A DNA stretch of 64,000 bases from Monosiga brevicollis MX1 (lineage: Eukaryota > Opisthokonta > Choanoflagellata > Craspedida > Salpingoecidae): NCBI RefSeq assembly GCF_000002865.3, contig NW_001865039.1, positions 786,791-850,790 on the forward strand, read 5' to 3'. Made by a program: the position numbers and the translations under genes. Each line of letters opens with the position of its first letter. Position 1 is the stretch's first letter. Under the pieces are notes generated by a model. It had not been told where the DNA came from. It searched no databases and saw nothing but the letters and a program-made list of their open reading frames with translations. Shown here piece after piece: positions 11,314 to 23,723 of the stretch.

Positions 11314-12018
11314 GTTTTGAGGATGGGGGCTTGGCCATTGGGCTCACCTTGCAGCATGCTTGTGGTGACCAAAGTAGGCTGCAAACACAAAAGGCAGCGC
11401 GGGTCGTACACAGGGTCGAGTCGAGTCGAGTCAGCAAGTTCGAAAAAAAAAAACAAAAAACGGGAACAGGATGAGATGCGTCACACAGTGACCCCCAAAA
11501 ATTCAAACCACACAAGTATCACCAACAAGAAGAAGAAGAAGAAGAAGCGTAAATGCACACACAGGTAGCAAAGGCCCAGCCCCTCCCTTCAAGCGGTCGC
11601 GGGTCGCCGCCGGAGCCTCACTCGTCACCTCGTCTCGCCGAACGACACACGTTTGTCTTTGAAGCTTTCATCACCTTGCACTCCTTATAAGTCAAAGGGA
11701 CACGGACAGACAGACAGACCAATTAAATCTGACATTTGGACCAATGGGGGTCGGTGTGTGCCTAGTGGCTAATTTCTGACCCCATTTGGTTAGCAACGTC
11801 GGGCTCTGCTCCTGCTCGAGACCTGACACCGCGAACGGTGTTCAGCTCACAGCACCGCCACCGCAATTTGTGGCTTCGCTGGATTTTCTGCAAGCCCAGC
11901 GTGCTAGATCTGACCGGTTGACTCTGTGCTGGACGTCAGTGGACGCCGCCAATTTGTGCGGGAACCACACGCAGCACCTCGTGCTTGCCGGCAAGAGCAT
12001 CTCGAAATCAACAGCACC
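11314..12018. promoter_or_regulatory. Probable bidirectional promoter region, SCO1 / AK9-like
   Basis: About 700 bp separate the two divergent start codons. Contains A-rich (about 11442-11460) and GAA-repeat (11528-11548) tracts. No specific element such as a TATA box could be assigned. Confidence 0.35.
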
Positions 12019-15000
12019 ATGACCGAGCCAGAGCCAGAGCCAGCCGTCCCTTCATCTGCGGACACTGCGCCGGTGTCGCAGCCCGCGGCGTCCGCATTCA
12101 ATGATGAGGTTCCGAGCGGGTCCCCGAATTTTGATAGCATGGCCTACCGCTGCGCCGATCGGATCAAGGCCGTCGCAACCCATCCCGTTGCGCGTGTTCT
12201 CATCGTGGGCCCTGAAGTACGCACTTTGCACCAGCTTTGGACGATCCGTCCATGCGCGGCGGCACTCACCTCTCCTACCCGGGACTGACACTCGTTACCG
12301 CTACACCATTACTCACACCTTGCCCGTCATCTCCTCGGTTTTGTCTCTAGGCCGTACAACTGGAGCGCGTGACCCGCGCGCTGGCGGCATACTACAAGGC
12401 TGAGTGTCTAGCACCGCGCACACTGCTGCAAGCAGCCGTCCGTGGTCAGTCCTTCATGCCTACGCTCAACCGTTGCTTCACTTGTCAACTTCCTCGGCCA
12501 ACTCCGCCACGCATTTGCCGCTCGCTCATTCGACTGCGCTGCTAAACAATCATCCAACACGAATGTCTTTCTTGCCATGGGGGATACGACACTGCAGATG
12601 CCCGCAGCGCGGTACGGCGTCAGCTACGCGAGGCACGACGGGCCAAGAAAAAGGCCGCTCAAAATGAAGAGGCCAACGGAGAGACTGAAGGCAATGACGA
12701 GTCCAAGGAGGCAGATTCTGGTGCTGAAAACCAGGCGGCTGACGATGACGATGAGGATGATGAAGAGAATGACGACGAGGAGCAGCAGGACGGCGGTGGT
12801 GTCAACGAAGATGACGACGATGATGTTGACGATGAGCATCCTGACGCACATTACTACAAGTTTCGCATGCGTCCCGTCGAAACGGCATCACCCACGGTGC
12901 TGGAAGCTTGGCGCAGCCTTTCTCTCGGCCAGTCGGTGGCCCCTGTACTCATGGATACGCTCTTGAGCGAGCGTTTGACTTCGGATCGTGTCGACTTTCG
13001 TGGTTTTGTTCTCTCATGCACCTATCATGAGGTTGGACACCACCTGCGCCTTTTGCAGGAGGCCAAGCAAACCCTCACCACCGTGGTCGTGCTCCGTGCC
13101 ATCGGCGAGCACTTTGACGTCCTCTTCAACGGCGCGTGTATGGATCCTCTCGCTGGCAAGTACTATGGCCTTCTTGATCTAGGGCGTTCCAATTCAGCGC
13201 AGAGCTCTGAAGCCGCAGATGCCGAGGAGAGTGCCGACGAGGACGAGGACGAGGATCCTGACAATGATGGGCAGCCCGAAGAGCTAGTGACGCCCAGCTT
13301 CCGCTCTATGCCTGCGCTCGTCAGTCCTTCAAAGGAAGAGCAGCGTGGTTTTGTCGCAGCCTACCACAACCACAAGCCTGCTCCTACGCTCACAGAGCTC
13401 CAGCAACTCGTTGATCAGCTCGCAGCCCTTGTTCAGGCTCCTCATCTTCTCCAACTTCACGCTGACTTGGATACGGTGACAGCCGTCAATGCCATCGAGG
13501 TGCGTTTGAAGCCCCCGAGCAGCTTTGAAATTCATCACTAGGCCACACAGCCAATCGGCCTGGCTTGCTGCGTTTTCTCCTGGCTCGCGCTCACCAGCCT
13601 GTTGGCGGTCCATGTATACATATGCAGCGCTTTTTGCGCCACCAGCAGCTCCGCCCCGTCATCGAGGCCATCCACATTCCCAACGATGACACTGAATGTG
13701 CGCTTTGTTTTGCCCGCGTTGTTTGCTTCAGATGAGGGCCTCCGTACCGAGTGCTCTTCCAGCGTGTGGTTGTGCGCTCTTTCCTCATCATGGCCACAAC
13801 AATGTGCTTGGTCTCTTACCCGTCTTTCCTCGACTTGGGTTGGGCCTGCAGTCTCTAGCAACGCCGAGATGATGGCCACTCTAAGCACCTTGATGCCACC
13901 TCCGGAGGACAGTGAGAACGAAGAGCTGATGGAGCTGGCAGAGACGCTCACCCTTGCGCCAGGTCTTTTGCCCCCGTCGACTTTATTGATCCCCTGCATG
14001 TCCCCAACTTTTATTGCTGTCGACTCACCAAAGCGCCGCGACGGGGGTATTTTCTCGGGCTTTAGGACCTTTTGGCTGTCTGTGTCCCGTGTCGTGGCAC
14101 CGGAGTCACACCATGGTCAATGGTGAACCCATCTTTGCTGCGGCCTATCTTGGCCACATCTTTCTCATGGCTGACCGCACAAAGCTGCATGCTTTCTTGA
14201 CCAACCCTAAACGTTATCTCTGCCAGGAGCTTCGCGTCTCCCTGCGCGTACGTGCATTTGCATTTCCTTGGATCCCGGAATGCCGACAAACTGGTGTGAC
14301 CATGCCCCAGTGACGCTGCGTGGTTGGACATAGGCTTGCATTGTTGCTGACACCGTGGAGGTGGCCGAGGATCTTATCAAGGCGCTGGCTGAACACACTT
14401 CTCTGGACGATTGGAGCAACATGCCTCAGTTGCGCTTCATCGAGGCCCCCACAGAAAAGGACGGCACGATCCCCACCCTTCTCAGTAGCATGCAAGAGCA
14501 TGAGGTGCGCGTTGACATCTTGGGCAAAGCTCGGCCGTTTTGCTCGGACGTCTGCGTCATCATTCGCCTCACAACCGTCCTCCATGGTCGCTGCGGCCTG
14601 CACTTGCAGAGCTATGTCCTGATCGCTACACATGAGGTGCACCAGCAATTGCGCCCGCTCTTTGGAGGCGCTCGGGCTCCCAACTGCGTGCTTTGCCCGC
14701 AGCTGGCTGCACTCCCTCAACTCACAGTTCATGAGAGTGCGTTTTTCGCACTGATCCCCTTGCAGCAACCGAAGTTGATCGATCCTTGCTGATTTGGTTG
14801 CCATTTTGATTTGTGGGATTTTCCATCACAGATGAGGATGAGTCGGCCGCTCTCTTGCAGCAAAACAATGCAGATCCACGCCAGACCTCTTATAATGCCA
14901 TGTTGGAGCAGCTGCGCGATCGTGGAGTGCCCGTTCTGGTATGCGAGCGCGAGTTGGACGTCAAACAGGCTGGCTTGCTCGCTGTGCGCGCCCGCCATGC

Positions 15001-17270
15001 CGCCCAGCAAGAGCTCGTCATTCGGCCCAAGGAGGTGGAGCACGCGTTGGACTTTGAAAATCTCAACGAAGCTCAATTGGGTGATACCTTTCGGTGTGTT
15101 CTGTCTCACCTCACATCTCAGACTACCCTCGGTGTTTCACTCGCGCGTCCATTCCTAGACATGTACCCTCGTGCTGGTGTCGACACGTGCTTTGGCGATG
15201 GAAAAATGCTCATTTGGCTCCTTGTCTCCTCCCCATAGCTACTGCCCGGTTAGCTTAGTGCAGCATGGGGCCCTGGTGCCTGGATTACCCGATTTTGCCG
15301 CCCTTTATGATGGTCGCTACTATCACTTTTCCTCGGAAGATAACCGAACACAATTCCTACTGGCCCCACAGGATTATGTGGCTCTGCATGTTCCCGTGAC
15401 ACCCCCTCCTCCCCGCCTATGCTTCATCGGTCCGCCCGGCGCCTACCAACAAACGGCAGCGCGCAAGCTTGCCACCAAACACGATGTGGTTCACGTTGAC
15501 TTTGCCGAGTATGTTGAACAACTTTGTCGCGACCCCAGCCATGAGCTACACGAGCACGTCTTGGACAAAGTGGATGATCCAGACGTCGACATTGATGCGG
15601 AAAAGGCCATGGCCATTTACACCTACCTGTGGCATCATCTTGCCAATGGGTTTGTCATGGTCAATTTTCCCCGCACCGAGGATGATCTGCGTGCCATGGT
15701 CGAGGCTGGCATGCCGCCCGACGTGTTGGTGTGCTTCAATCTATCGCTCGAGGTTGCATTGCAACGTGTCGTTTCCCATCGCCTTCGCCTGTATCAGCGG
15801 CACCGAAGTCGGGTAAGCGCGCGGCCTTGCCTCGCATTCGTTTAATGAGGCCACATTGAGTCTGATCCTTCCATCACGGCTCCGTTTGGTTCATGGGCTT
15901 TTGCAGGTAACGAGGGAGCGCGAAAAAAAGAAGCAGGCGCGCGAAACTGCACTCCGCCTCCACCGCGAGGCCTGGGAGCGCGCGCAATATGAAAAGGTTC
16001 GGATCGTCGCAGTTTGCGCGGACCGGGCAGTCTGGGTGTAATGCACTGCCCAACAGCTGGCGCTCATGTTGTTTGCTTTGGGATGTCTGTGTGCCCAGCG
16101 CCGTGAGTGGGAAGCAGAGCGGGAAGCAGAGCGCGCCGCACGCCGCGAAGCTGGCGAGGAAGAAGAGGAGGAGGATGAGCCTGAATACGAAGGCGAAGAG
16201 TACGAACCTTTGGAGGAGGAAGACGAGGAGGATGCGGATGTTGAAGAACTTGAGGGCGGTGAGTGCTTGGGGGACTGACAGGGAGGGGAGGGGGTATTAT
16301 TGGGCGTCGAGGTTTACACGCTCTCGACACGGTTATTCTCACGTGTTGCTGCGATGGACTCTGACATGTGCCTCTTTGCTCCTCGACCGTCCCATGGCCA
16401 CATCTCATCTAGACGACCAAGCGCGTGTTCGGCTGCAAAACGAGGTCACATCGCGTCACGAAGGCGAAGTGGATACCATGGCCAGCCTGATGGCTGCAGC
16501 TGTGCAGACATACTTCCTTGATATGGTTGAAGTTCGTGGAGATTTGAGCGAGAGCCGCGTCGTGCAACAGGTCATGTCGCGCATGCGCAAATATCTCGAC
16601 AATCGAGCTGACCTCTTGGAGGCTTGTCAACAACAGCCGCTAGCCATTTGCCAGGCGCTGCTGGATCAAGGCCATTTGCATGCCTCAATCTATGGCACGT
16701 GGTGCCCGGCACGCTGTCGAAGCGGCACGGCAACAGCGCCTCAAGAACTCGTTCGCTACCCAGCCATTTTTCGGGGCATGGCCTTATTTTTCTCATCCTT
16801 CAAGGAGCGACAAAGCTTCGTTGAGGCACCTTGGTCCTTTCTCACAGCGCAACGGGACTTGATCCCCACTTACAGTCCTTTGCGTCTGGTGATCACGGGT
16901 CCCCCACAAGCTGGCAAAACTACGGCAGCCATGGGCGTGGCCGAGCACTTTGCTTTGGAACGCATCACGGAAACCAGCGCTGTGGCCCACTTCTTGGCGT
17001 CGTCCAATCCTCTGGCACTCGAGGTGCGACGGGAGCTGACCATGAGTGGCTCGGGTTGCTTGTCTGCAGCCACGTTGGGACAAGCCCTTCTCCACGCCAC
17101 ATGCCGACCTCGGGCCGCCATTGAGGGCTACGTCATGGATCTGCAGAGCTTTCCTCTGGAGTTGGTACGTTTGATACACCAGGCCAATCGCGAGGCTTGC
17201 TGCCCCCGCCTCAATCGATTGATTCGTGCCGGACCACGGAACTGCGTCTCCTCTCATTTCCAACATTCAT

Positions 17271-17313
<43 letters not shown>

Positions 17314-19250
17314 CGGTTGCTGCTGCGGTTGCTGCTGCGGTTGCTGCTGCGTCGTATGAACCGCTCAAACCATGTATAGTGGCAAGCACTGTCTCGTCAT
17401 GAATTGCTCCTACCAACGTCCATCTACGAGCTTGAAGCAGACATGGCGGTCGTTGCCAAGCGTTGCCAGGAGGCCCGCGAACAGCCCATGCCCGATCCAC
17501 CGGTAGGCTTTTTTTGCATGATGTTTGCTTTTATCACCTCGAGATGTAAGCGGGTGGACACCGTGTTGCGGCGGAGGCTGATGAGATGAATGTGCTTCCT
17601 TGCTGGGCGAGCAGATTTGCATGGCCGTTGAGCTATGTGAAGGCCTCTATCAGGCCTATAAAACACAGGTTGCACCGTTTCGCGAGCACTTTGTGACCCA
17701 GCACCGCAACTGGCACAGCATCCCAGCCACTGGATCCAAGTGGGCGGTGAAGAGAGCCATACAGCTGAGTCTTGAGACAGCGACTGCCGCTCAGGCGCAG
17801 TTTTGGAGCAACCGTGCCGCGAATCAGCCCGCTCGTTTGGTTCATCTTGCCACGGCGCGCACCACATTGGAGAACCAACTTGGGCCCTTTGGGCTGCTGG
17901 ATGTCGTGCGGTCAGTGGCTACGCGCACCGAGCTTTGCGTTCCTGACCCGAGCACAACTGTTGTTCGTTTTCTCTTGGAAGGGTTATGTCCTGATCTCTC
18001 CTCTTTGTTGTGCACTGGGTTATCTTGCAGCTGGCGCGATCATCAAGAGCTGGTGACGGCATCATGGGATTCACTTTCGGCCGGCATTTTGTATAACGAC
18101 CAAGTTTATTTTGTTCATGAACCGGCAGACCTGGCGCGCTTTCACACTGACCCGGATGTGCGTGTGCCCTGATTCCTCGACGCGCAAAGTGCCGGCTGTG
18201 CTGCTGTACCGCTGTACTACTTGCGTTGGTGATGATCCGTGTTGGCTGACTGGCTTGCAATCTATGGTGTGCATTGGCAGGCTTATGCGCAATGTGCGCC
18301 ACCGGCTCAGCGGCCCACCGTCGTGGCTGATGCCTCACTTATATCGACAAACAAGGTGGGTCCCTACGCATTTTGTCTGGGGTTGTAACCGTCCGTGCTC
18401 GACAATGTTCACTCATTCGCAAGCATGCTTTCTTGGCCTTTGCTCTGCCTGTTGCTGCTACATGTTTTGTGCATAGCTGGAGTTTGGTGCCTTTTGCCCC
18501 GTGACGTATGTCCAAGGCTACAAGCGCTTTGAGAGTTTGGTGGAGGGTTCTCGAGAACACATTGTGCAATTCGACAGCAAGTTTTACGCTTGCCAGGGAG
18601 CCAAGGAGGCGGCTGAGTTTTGTCGTTGCCCATCAGCGTTTACAGGCCTGCAGCTTCCCGCGCGCCTTCCTGTTCGACGACTCAAACAGCTGGTAAGTCC
18701 ACTATTATTAGGCCAAGAAACGTGAGCACATGATGTCTTACCTTGCCTCCTCGGCGGGCTTTACAGGACGTACAAGCGCTGCCAATGCTGGGGTATTTGG
18801 AGCAAACCGTGTCGGTTCTCATCACCAAAAGCATCACCAGCGTGGGGCTGAAACGACCCAAGTATCCTTTCTTGACGTCGCAACAATCAGCCCTGATCTA
18901 CATTGCCCACTTTCTCAAGGCATCGAATCCAAAGTACGGCTGTCCTGCCTTGGGAGCTAGGGGTGCAGAGTTTTATGTAATAAATGGCTAGCGACCCCTT
19001 TGTTTCTCACTCCGGATGGCTTTGTCCCACTGCGTCTCTGCACCACAGAGCATCTGTATTTGCCCGTAGCACCTGGGCCAGAAAGATGCAAAAATTCGAG
19101 CGACATTGCGCCTTGATCAGCGAGCTTGCCCAGCGGATGCCAGCAGACGTGGCCAGTCTCGATGACAGTGAAGAGCGCATTTTAAGTAACATGCTTGATG
19201 ATTTTTACAACTTGCAAAAGACCTCTGCACCGGCTGCCTCATCTTCGTAG
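12019..19250 (+). CDS. AK9: AK9-like multi-domain adenylate kinase, many exons
   Basis: Clear exons include 12019-12216, 12351-12444, 12598-13499, 13628-13697, 13852-13962 and 14066-14247; later exons were recognised but not all boundaries fixed. Three nucleotide-kinase modules are visible. Module 1 (VARVLIVGPEAVQLERV) has lost the P-loop. Module 2 (LCFIGPPGAYQQTAARKLA) keeps the glycines but lacks the Lys-Thr. Module 3 (LRLVITGPPQAGKTTAAM, about 16881) has an intact P-loop. Acidic linkers (12720-12840, 16140-16260) separate them. Repeated units of the type CPVSL...FAALYDGRYYHFSSEDNRTQFL...PQDYV follow the modules, as in animal AK9. The C-terminal RPKYPFLT...ALIYIAHFLKASNPK segment (about 18860-18935) and the last exon also match AK9. 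Family role: nucleoside mono/diphosphate kinase, associated with cilia in animals. The ATG at 12019 is chosen; a TTG-led extension upstream is unlikely. Confidence 0.85.
17274..17350. repeat. (GT)n followed by a 9-bp CTGCGGTTG repeat
   Basis: About 18 GT units (17274-17310) run directly into about three and a half copies of a 9-bp unit rich in CTG. It lies in an intron of the AK9-like gene. Confidence 0.9.
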
Positions 19251-19434
19251 CGAGTCGATTGTTCTTGGCGTGCACCTACATGCGCCATAATTCATGTTTC
19301 TCTAATCGCCATGCTCAAAAGCACAACTAAATCTCTTTTGTCTTTTCTTTCGTATCTCCCCCACGTTGTGCTTTAAAGTCTAGATCACGTCACACTTTAC
19401 CATTTCCCTTGTCGCACACACACACACCGAACAC

Positions 19435-22400
19435 ATGTTGCGACGACAGCTGAAGCGTGGTGCGGCGGCGGCGACCACGGCGAGTGCCGCCCCTGCTCCA
19501 ACAACGGGCTCTACGCGGCGGCGCGCCAAACGCAGCAAAGCATTGGATCAATCAAACACTGAGTTGGAACAAGAGTTGGAGACTGCAGTTTTTGGACGAG
19601 GCGACCAAGCTTTGGATGCCATTTTGGGCGAGGTGAGTTACCACGTGGTCTGGCGTTTCCTCCGCGCTGATTGTCCCGAGGCCTGAGGCTTAAAAGGGCG
19701 CGCGTGTTCTTCGGGGCGCCTTCTCATCTTCCTTTTCCTCTTTTCCTTCCTGTTCTGGTACCCAGGCCTCAGATGGCAGTGATGATGAGCGTGAGGTGAA
19801 TGCTGCTAGCGATGACGAGAGCAATGATGAGGCCAAGAGTGAGGAGGGAGGCCAAGGAGCGGCGTGGGAGGACGAAGATGATCAGCAATTGGCTGTGGAC
19901 ATTGCAGAGCAAAAGGGACTGCGCAAGTTGCGCACCGACGAAGAGGACAAGGTTTGTGCGTTGACGTAGTCCATCTTCGAGAATTTGGGGTCATCAAGTT
20001 AAGTTGGCCTGTCTCTTCTCTTGTCTGTAGGTGATAGATGGTGGTGAGTATGAGCAGCGGCTGCGTGCGCAATTTCAAAAGATCCATGGTCGCCCTCAGT
20101 GGGCAGCACAGGAGGGCAAAGAGGCCGAAGAGGATGAAGAAAGCCTTTTGCGCACTTCCGCCCGGCTCATTTCCCGTCGGTCTGCGGCCATTCCGGCTCA
20201 CCGTCTCAAATTCTCGACCGTCCGCGACGGCAACCACGCGGCACCCAGCAAGGTCTGTCTTCTGTCTTTTTTTCTTTTTTTTTTTTTTTTTTTTATGTGT
20301 TGCTGTGGCGCGGTGGTGATGGGCACAATGATGAACAAACTTTATTCAGTCTTCAATCTGAAGCTTCTTGTGGATAAACCTTTCTCATTATCTGAGCGCC
20401 CCCATACCACCATATCGCCGCATCCATTTGCAATACGGACATTGCCGTCGTCGTGCGTGTTGCTTGCTCCTCACCGTTTGTCAACTTGCTCTCTACCATG
20501 TGCTTGTCAACCTGTGAAGGCCGTCCTGCAAGTCCTCGGCTTTCACCCGTCGGCGCCGGCACTCTTTACTGCCGGCATGGATCGAACCCTGCGCCTCTTT
20601 CAGGTACAAACCTCTGACCTCCTCACATCCGCCGGGCTGAAATCCTCTTTCTGGGTGCGAGATGCTTTATTTCATTCCGAGCTCACATTGCTGATCAAAC
20701 TTTTCAGGTCGATGGCAAGAAGAACGCCTTGCTGCAGTCGACGTTCTTGAAAGATATGCCCATCATGAGTGCTGGCTTCACCCCCCAAGGCAACAAAGTC
20801 AGTCGATGGCCTTAATCCTACCGCATGCCGACGTGGACTGACCCTTCCTTTTCACTCAATTGTTGTCTCTGACTGCGATTAGATTTTCTTGTCCGGCCGT
20901 CGCCCATTTTTCTATTCGTTTGATCTCGAACGGACTGCAGTCGAACGCATTCCTCGTCTTCAAGGTGCGCAAGCAAGCCACAATGCTTGATTGTCTTGAT
21001 CATCTGAGTTGTAGCTGAGGCCCGCCCTTTTCAGCTCTTGTCAATTGTGCATTGGTCGTGGCTTGACCTTGTGTGTCTTGCAATCTCGGGGTGTTGGCAG
21101 GCCGCGCCGAGCGTAGCTTGGAGCGCATGTGGGTGTCGCCCGACGACAAGCACTTGGTTTTCACTGGCAAGGATGGCGCGCTTCTCCTCGTGTCACAGCA
21201 GGTAGGCTGCACGCAACACTGTGAATGGCATTGGAGTGCATGCTAGGATGCTTCAACTTGGAAGAGTTATCGTCGCTCATAAATATCGCCTCGTACCATC
21301 TGCCTGGCATTGTCGGCATCAGTCACGCCACTGGATCTGTGATCTGCACATGAACGGACCGGCTCGCCACGTGGCCTTTAACAGCGACGGCAGCGTCATG
21401 TACTCGTCTGGTGGTATGTGTCTAGGCTTGTCTGGCCAGTTCAAGTGAATATGTCTTGTTCTACTTAGGAACACGGTGTCTCGATGCATCCTTACACGCA
21501 TGTCTTCTTGTCTGCAAACCACGTGACAGAGGATGGCAAGATTTATGTCTGGGATATGAACACGCGTGATTGTACCCATGTCTTCGTCGATGAGGGCTGC
21601 TTGCGCTCAACCAGTCTGGCTGTGAGCCCCGATGATGAGCACGTGGCCACTGGGTGCGTCCATGGATCCGTTTTTTTTTTTTTCCCAATCGGGGTCAGAC
21701 GGTTTGAGCCGACGTTTGGCCAAACACTCACGTGTTGGCTGGGTATTGCCTGCTTGTGCCGATCCCCCCTGTTTGGATAACATAGGTCTGACAGTGGTAT
21801 TGTCAACATTTACAACTCCAGTTGTCTGCGTTCCACGGATCCCACCCCTGTGAAGGTCATCAAGAATTTGGTGACCCAGATTGACAATCTCAGTTTCAAT
21901 CATGACGGCCAACTTTTAGCCATGGGCAGCCGCATGACCAAACAAGCGTTGCGACTGGTATGTGTCGTAGCAACCACGCCATCGTGATGTGGGATGTGTG
22001 CAATGCTGCGCTGTGCATTGGTGCACTGTGGACTGACCTTTTCCACGTGCACTTGGTCCAACCACCTTGTTTTAATCACCAGGTGCACGTCAACTCGACG
22101 ACCGTCTACAACAACTTTCCGACCACCAGTGCGTAAATTTGACTCGCATGATCTTGAAGGCTGTGGTCCCCACAGCGTGCTTGTCGTGGGTGGTCAGACC
22201 CTTCAGCATCAACGTTGATGTTTTTTTTTCTGCTTGTGGTGGTGCTGACCCTGGGCCTGCGCGTGCAGAAACTCCATTGCACTATGTGCATTCATTGGGC
22301 TTTTCACCCAATGGTGGCTACTTCGCCGTGGTTCGTACTACCTGTCCTGTGCGCAGGAGGGCCATTGTCATGTATGAGTTTTAATCAGCTCACCACGCCT

Positions 22401-22496
22401 GTGCATGCGTTCATGCTTTCACAAACTCTCTAACCGTAGGGCAACGACAAAGGACGCGTCCCCTTGTTTCGCCTCAATCACTACAGCAATGTCTAG
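19435..22496 (+). CDS. UTP18: UTP18 (WDR50), U3 snoRNP WD40 protein, 13 exons, 504 aa
   Basis: Exons 19435-19632, 19766-19951, 20031-20252, 20520-20603, 20708-20797, 20883-20964, 21101-21201, 21323-21413, 21530-21653, 21786-21957, 22083-22128, 22269-22330, 22440-22496; every junction is GT-AG and in phase. The N-terminal about 130 residues are charged with acidic clusters. WD40 repeats follow from AVLQVLGFHPSAPALFTAG onward (TLRLFQVDGK, MSAGFTPQGNKIFLSGRR, GEDGKIYVWDMNTRDC, GSDSGIVNIYN). The C-terminal signature SLGFSPNGGYFAVGNDKGR plus LFRLNHYSNV is typical of UTP18. Family role: subunit of the UTP-B complex of the small-subunit processome in the nucleolus, for 18S pre-rRNA processing. Length is close to the human protein (about 556 aa). 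Confidence 0.95.
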
Positions 22497-23723
22497 GTTA
22501 TTGTGGTGCACTGCGTCCCACCTGTGGGCGCCGCGTTTTGTGCCGATCAATGTTGTTCAATGTTGCTTGTTGCATATTGCATTGCTTGTCTCTCTTTCGC
22601 CGCTTGCTGCTGTGCTGCGTGCGGCGTTGCCGTTGTCGCTCTTTACATTAACCGATTCTCGACACTGAGCTCCCGCGGCTAAAGGTTGGGCGTGTATGCT
22701 TCGTTCTGGGCTTGTCGTTATTGTTTGATATGGTCGTGACCATACATTCAATTTTCGTTTAGTCTTGTGATTGATCTGAAGGCGATCCGCGTCTTGGCGT
22801 CTTCTTTGGGTGTTGTTTGTTGCCCCTTATGCCCACCCTGACCCCGGCCTCCCGAGCTTCATAATTGATTTGGATTTGGATTTGGATTTGGATTTGGATT
22901 TGGATTTACACGAAGATTTTTGATTGGTTTCGTATGAAAGATCTGAACCAAACTGCAAACAATCTTGCAAGATCTTGCATTTGCCCCAGCGGTTGACGTG
23001 CTTGCTTTGCTCGCCACCGCGCGGCGACCACGACCAACAACGACCACGCACGAATTGGCGTGTGTGAGTCGGGTTTGATGGAGGGTGCCAAATCTTGGGA
23101 TTTGGTTTGGCGTTGTCTATCACACTTGCCTCGTGCCTTTGTGACCAAGCACGAACAGCAAAAAGCAGCAAAGTACGTATGCTGACATGACTCTTTCTTC
23201 ACACATTTTTTCCAAGAGATCGTAGTCGTGTATGCACGAGCGCCATTCAACGCGAGGTGTGTGTGTGTGTGTGTGCGATGGGTCACTGACAGGTGGGGTT
23301 AACATGTCAATCAAATCAGTGGCTTTTGATGGAGTGCTGACGAACTGGCGGTGCGCGCGCGGTGTCTGAAAGGGGGTTAGGGAGGGGACGCTCAACGCGA
23401 TTGTGAGGGACTTGGTCACATCGGGGGTTGGGTTTGCGGCCCGCTTATGTGTGTGTGTGTGTGTGTTGAGCAGGCATCGGAGTTGTTGCTGCAGGACAGT
23501 ATTGATGCGTGCCCTTTGATCCACTTTTGCAGTGCTCCTGGCCTGGTGCCCAACAGCGATTCATCATGCAAGCCGCGCCGCTTCTGCCTCGCCTATCATC
23601 GCTGCTGCCACTGCTGTTGCACCCTTAAAGCTGTTGCTTGTTTGCGCCGACTAGCCGTGATCGATCTCGCCTTTTCATGTACAACACGCGGTTCACATCT
23701 CGATCTTGCGGACCGCGGTCACC
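22497..23723. other. Intergenic region between UTP18 and ankyrin gene
   Basis: About 1.2 kb. Holds the UTP18 3' end, a TTTGGA hexamer repeat (22865-22908), and GT tracts at about 23260-23276 and 23445-23466. No coding frame looks real, but a non-coding 5' exon of the ankyrin gene could lie here. Confidence 0.35.
22865..22908. repeat. Hexanucleotide (GGATTT)n tandem repeat
   Basis: About seven perfect copies of the six-base unit GGATTT in tandem. In the same phase it reads TTTGGA; it is not the telomeric TTAGGG unit. Confidence 0.95.

Noticed and set aside
13732-13800. Possible extra exon of the AK9-like gene
   Set aside because: It would need an intron of only about 34 bp; joining 13697 to 13852 keeps phase with a normal intron.
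22865-22908. Hexamer array as internal telomere repeat
   Set aside because: The unit is GGATTT, not TTAGGG or a permutation of it.
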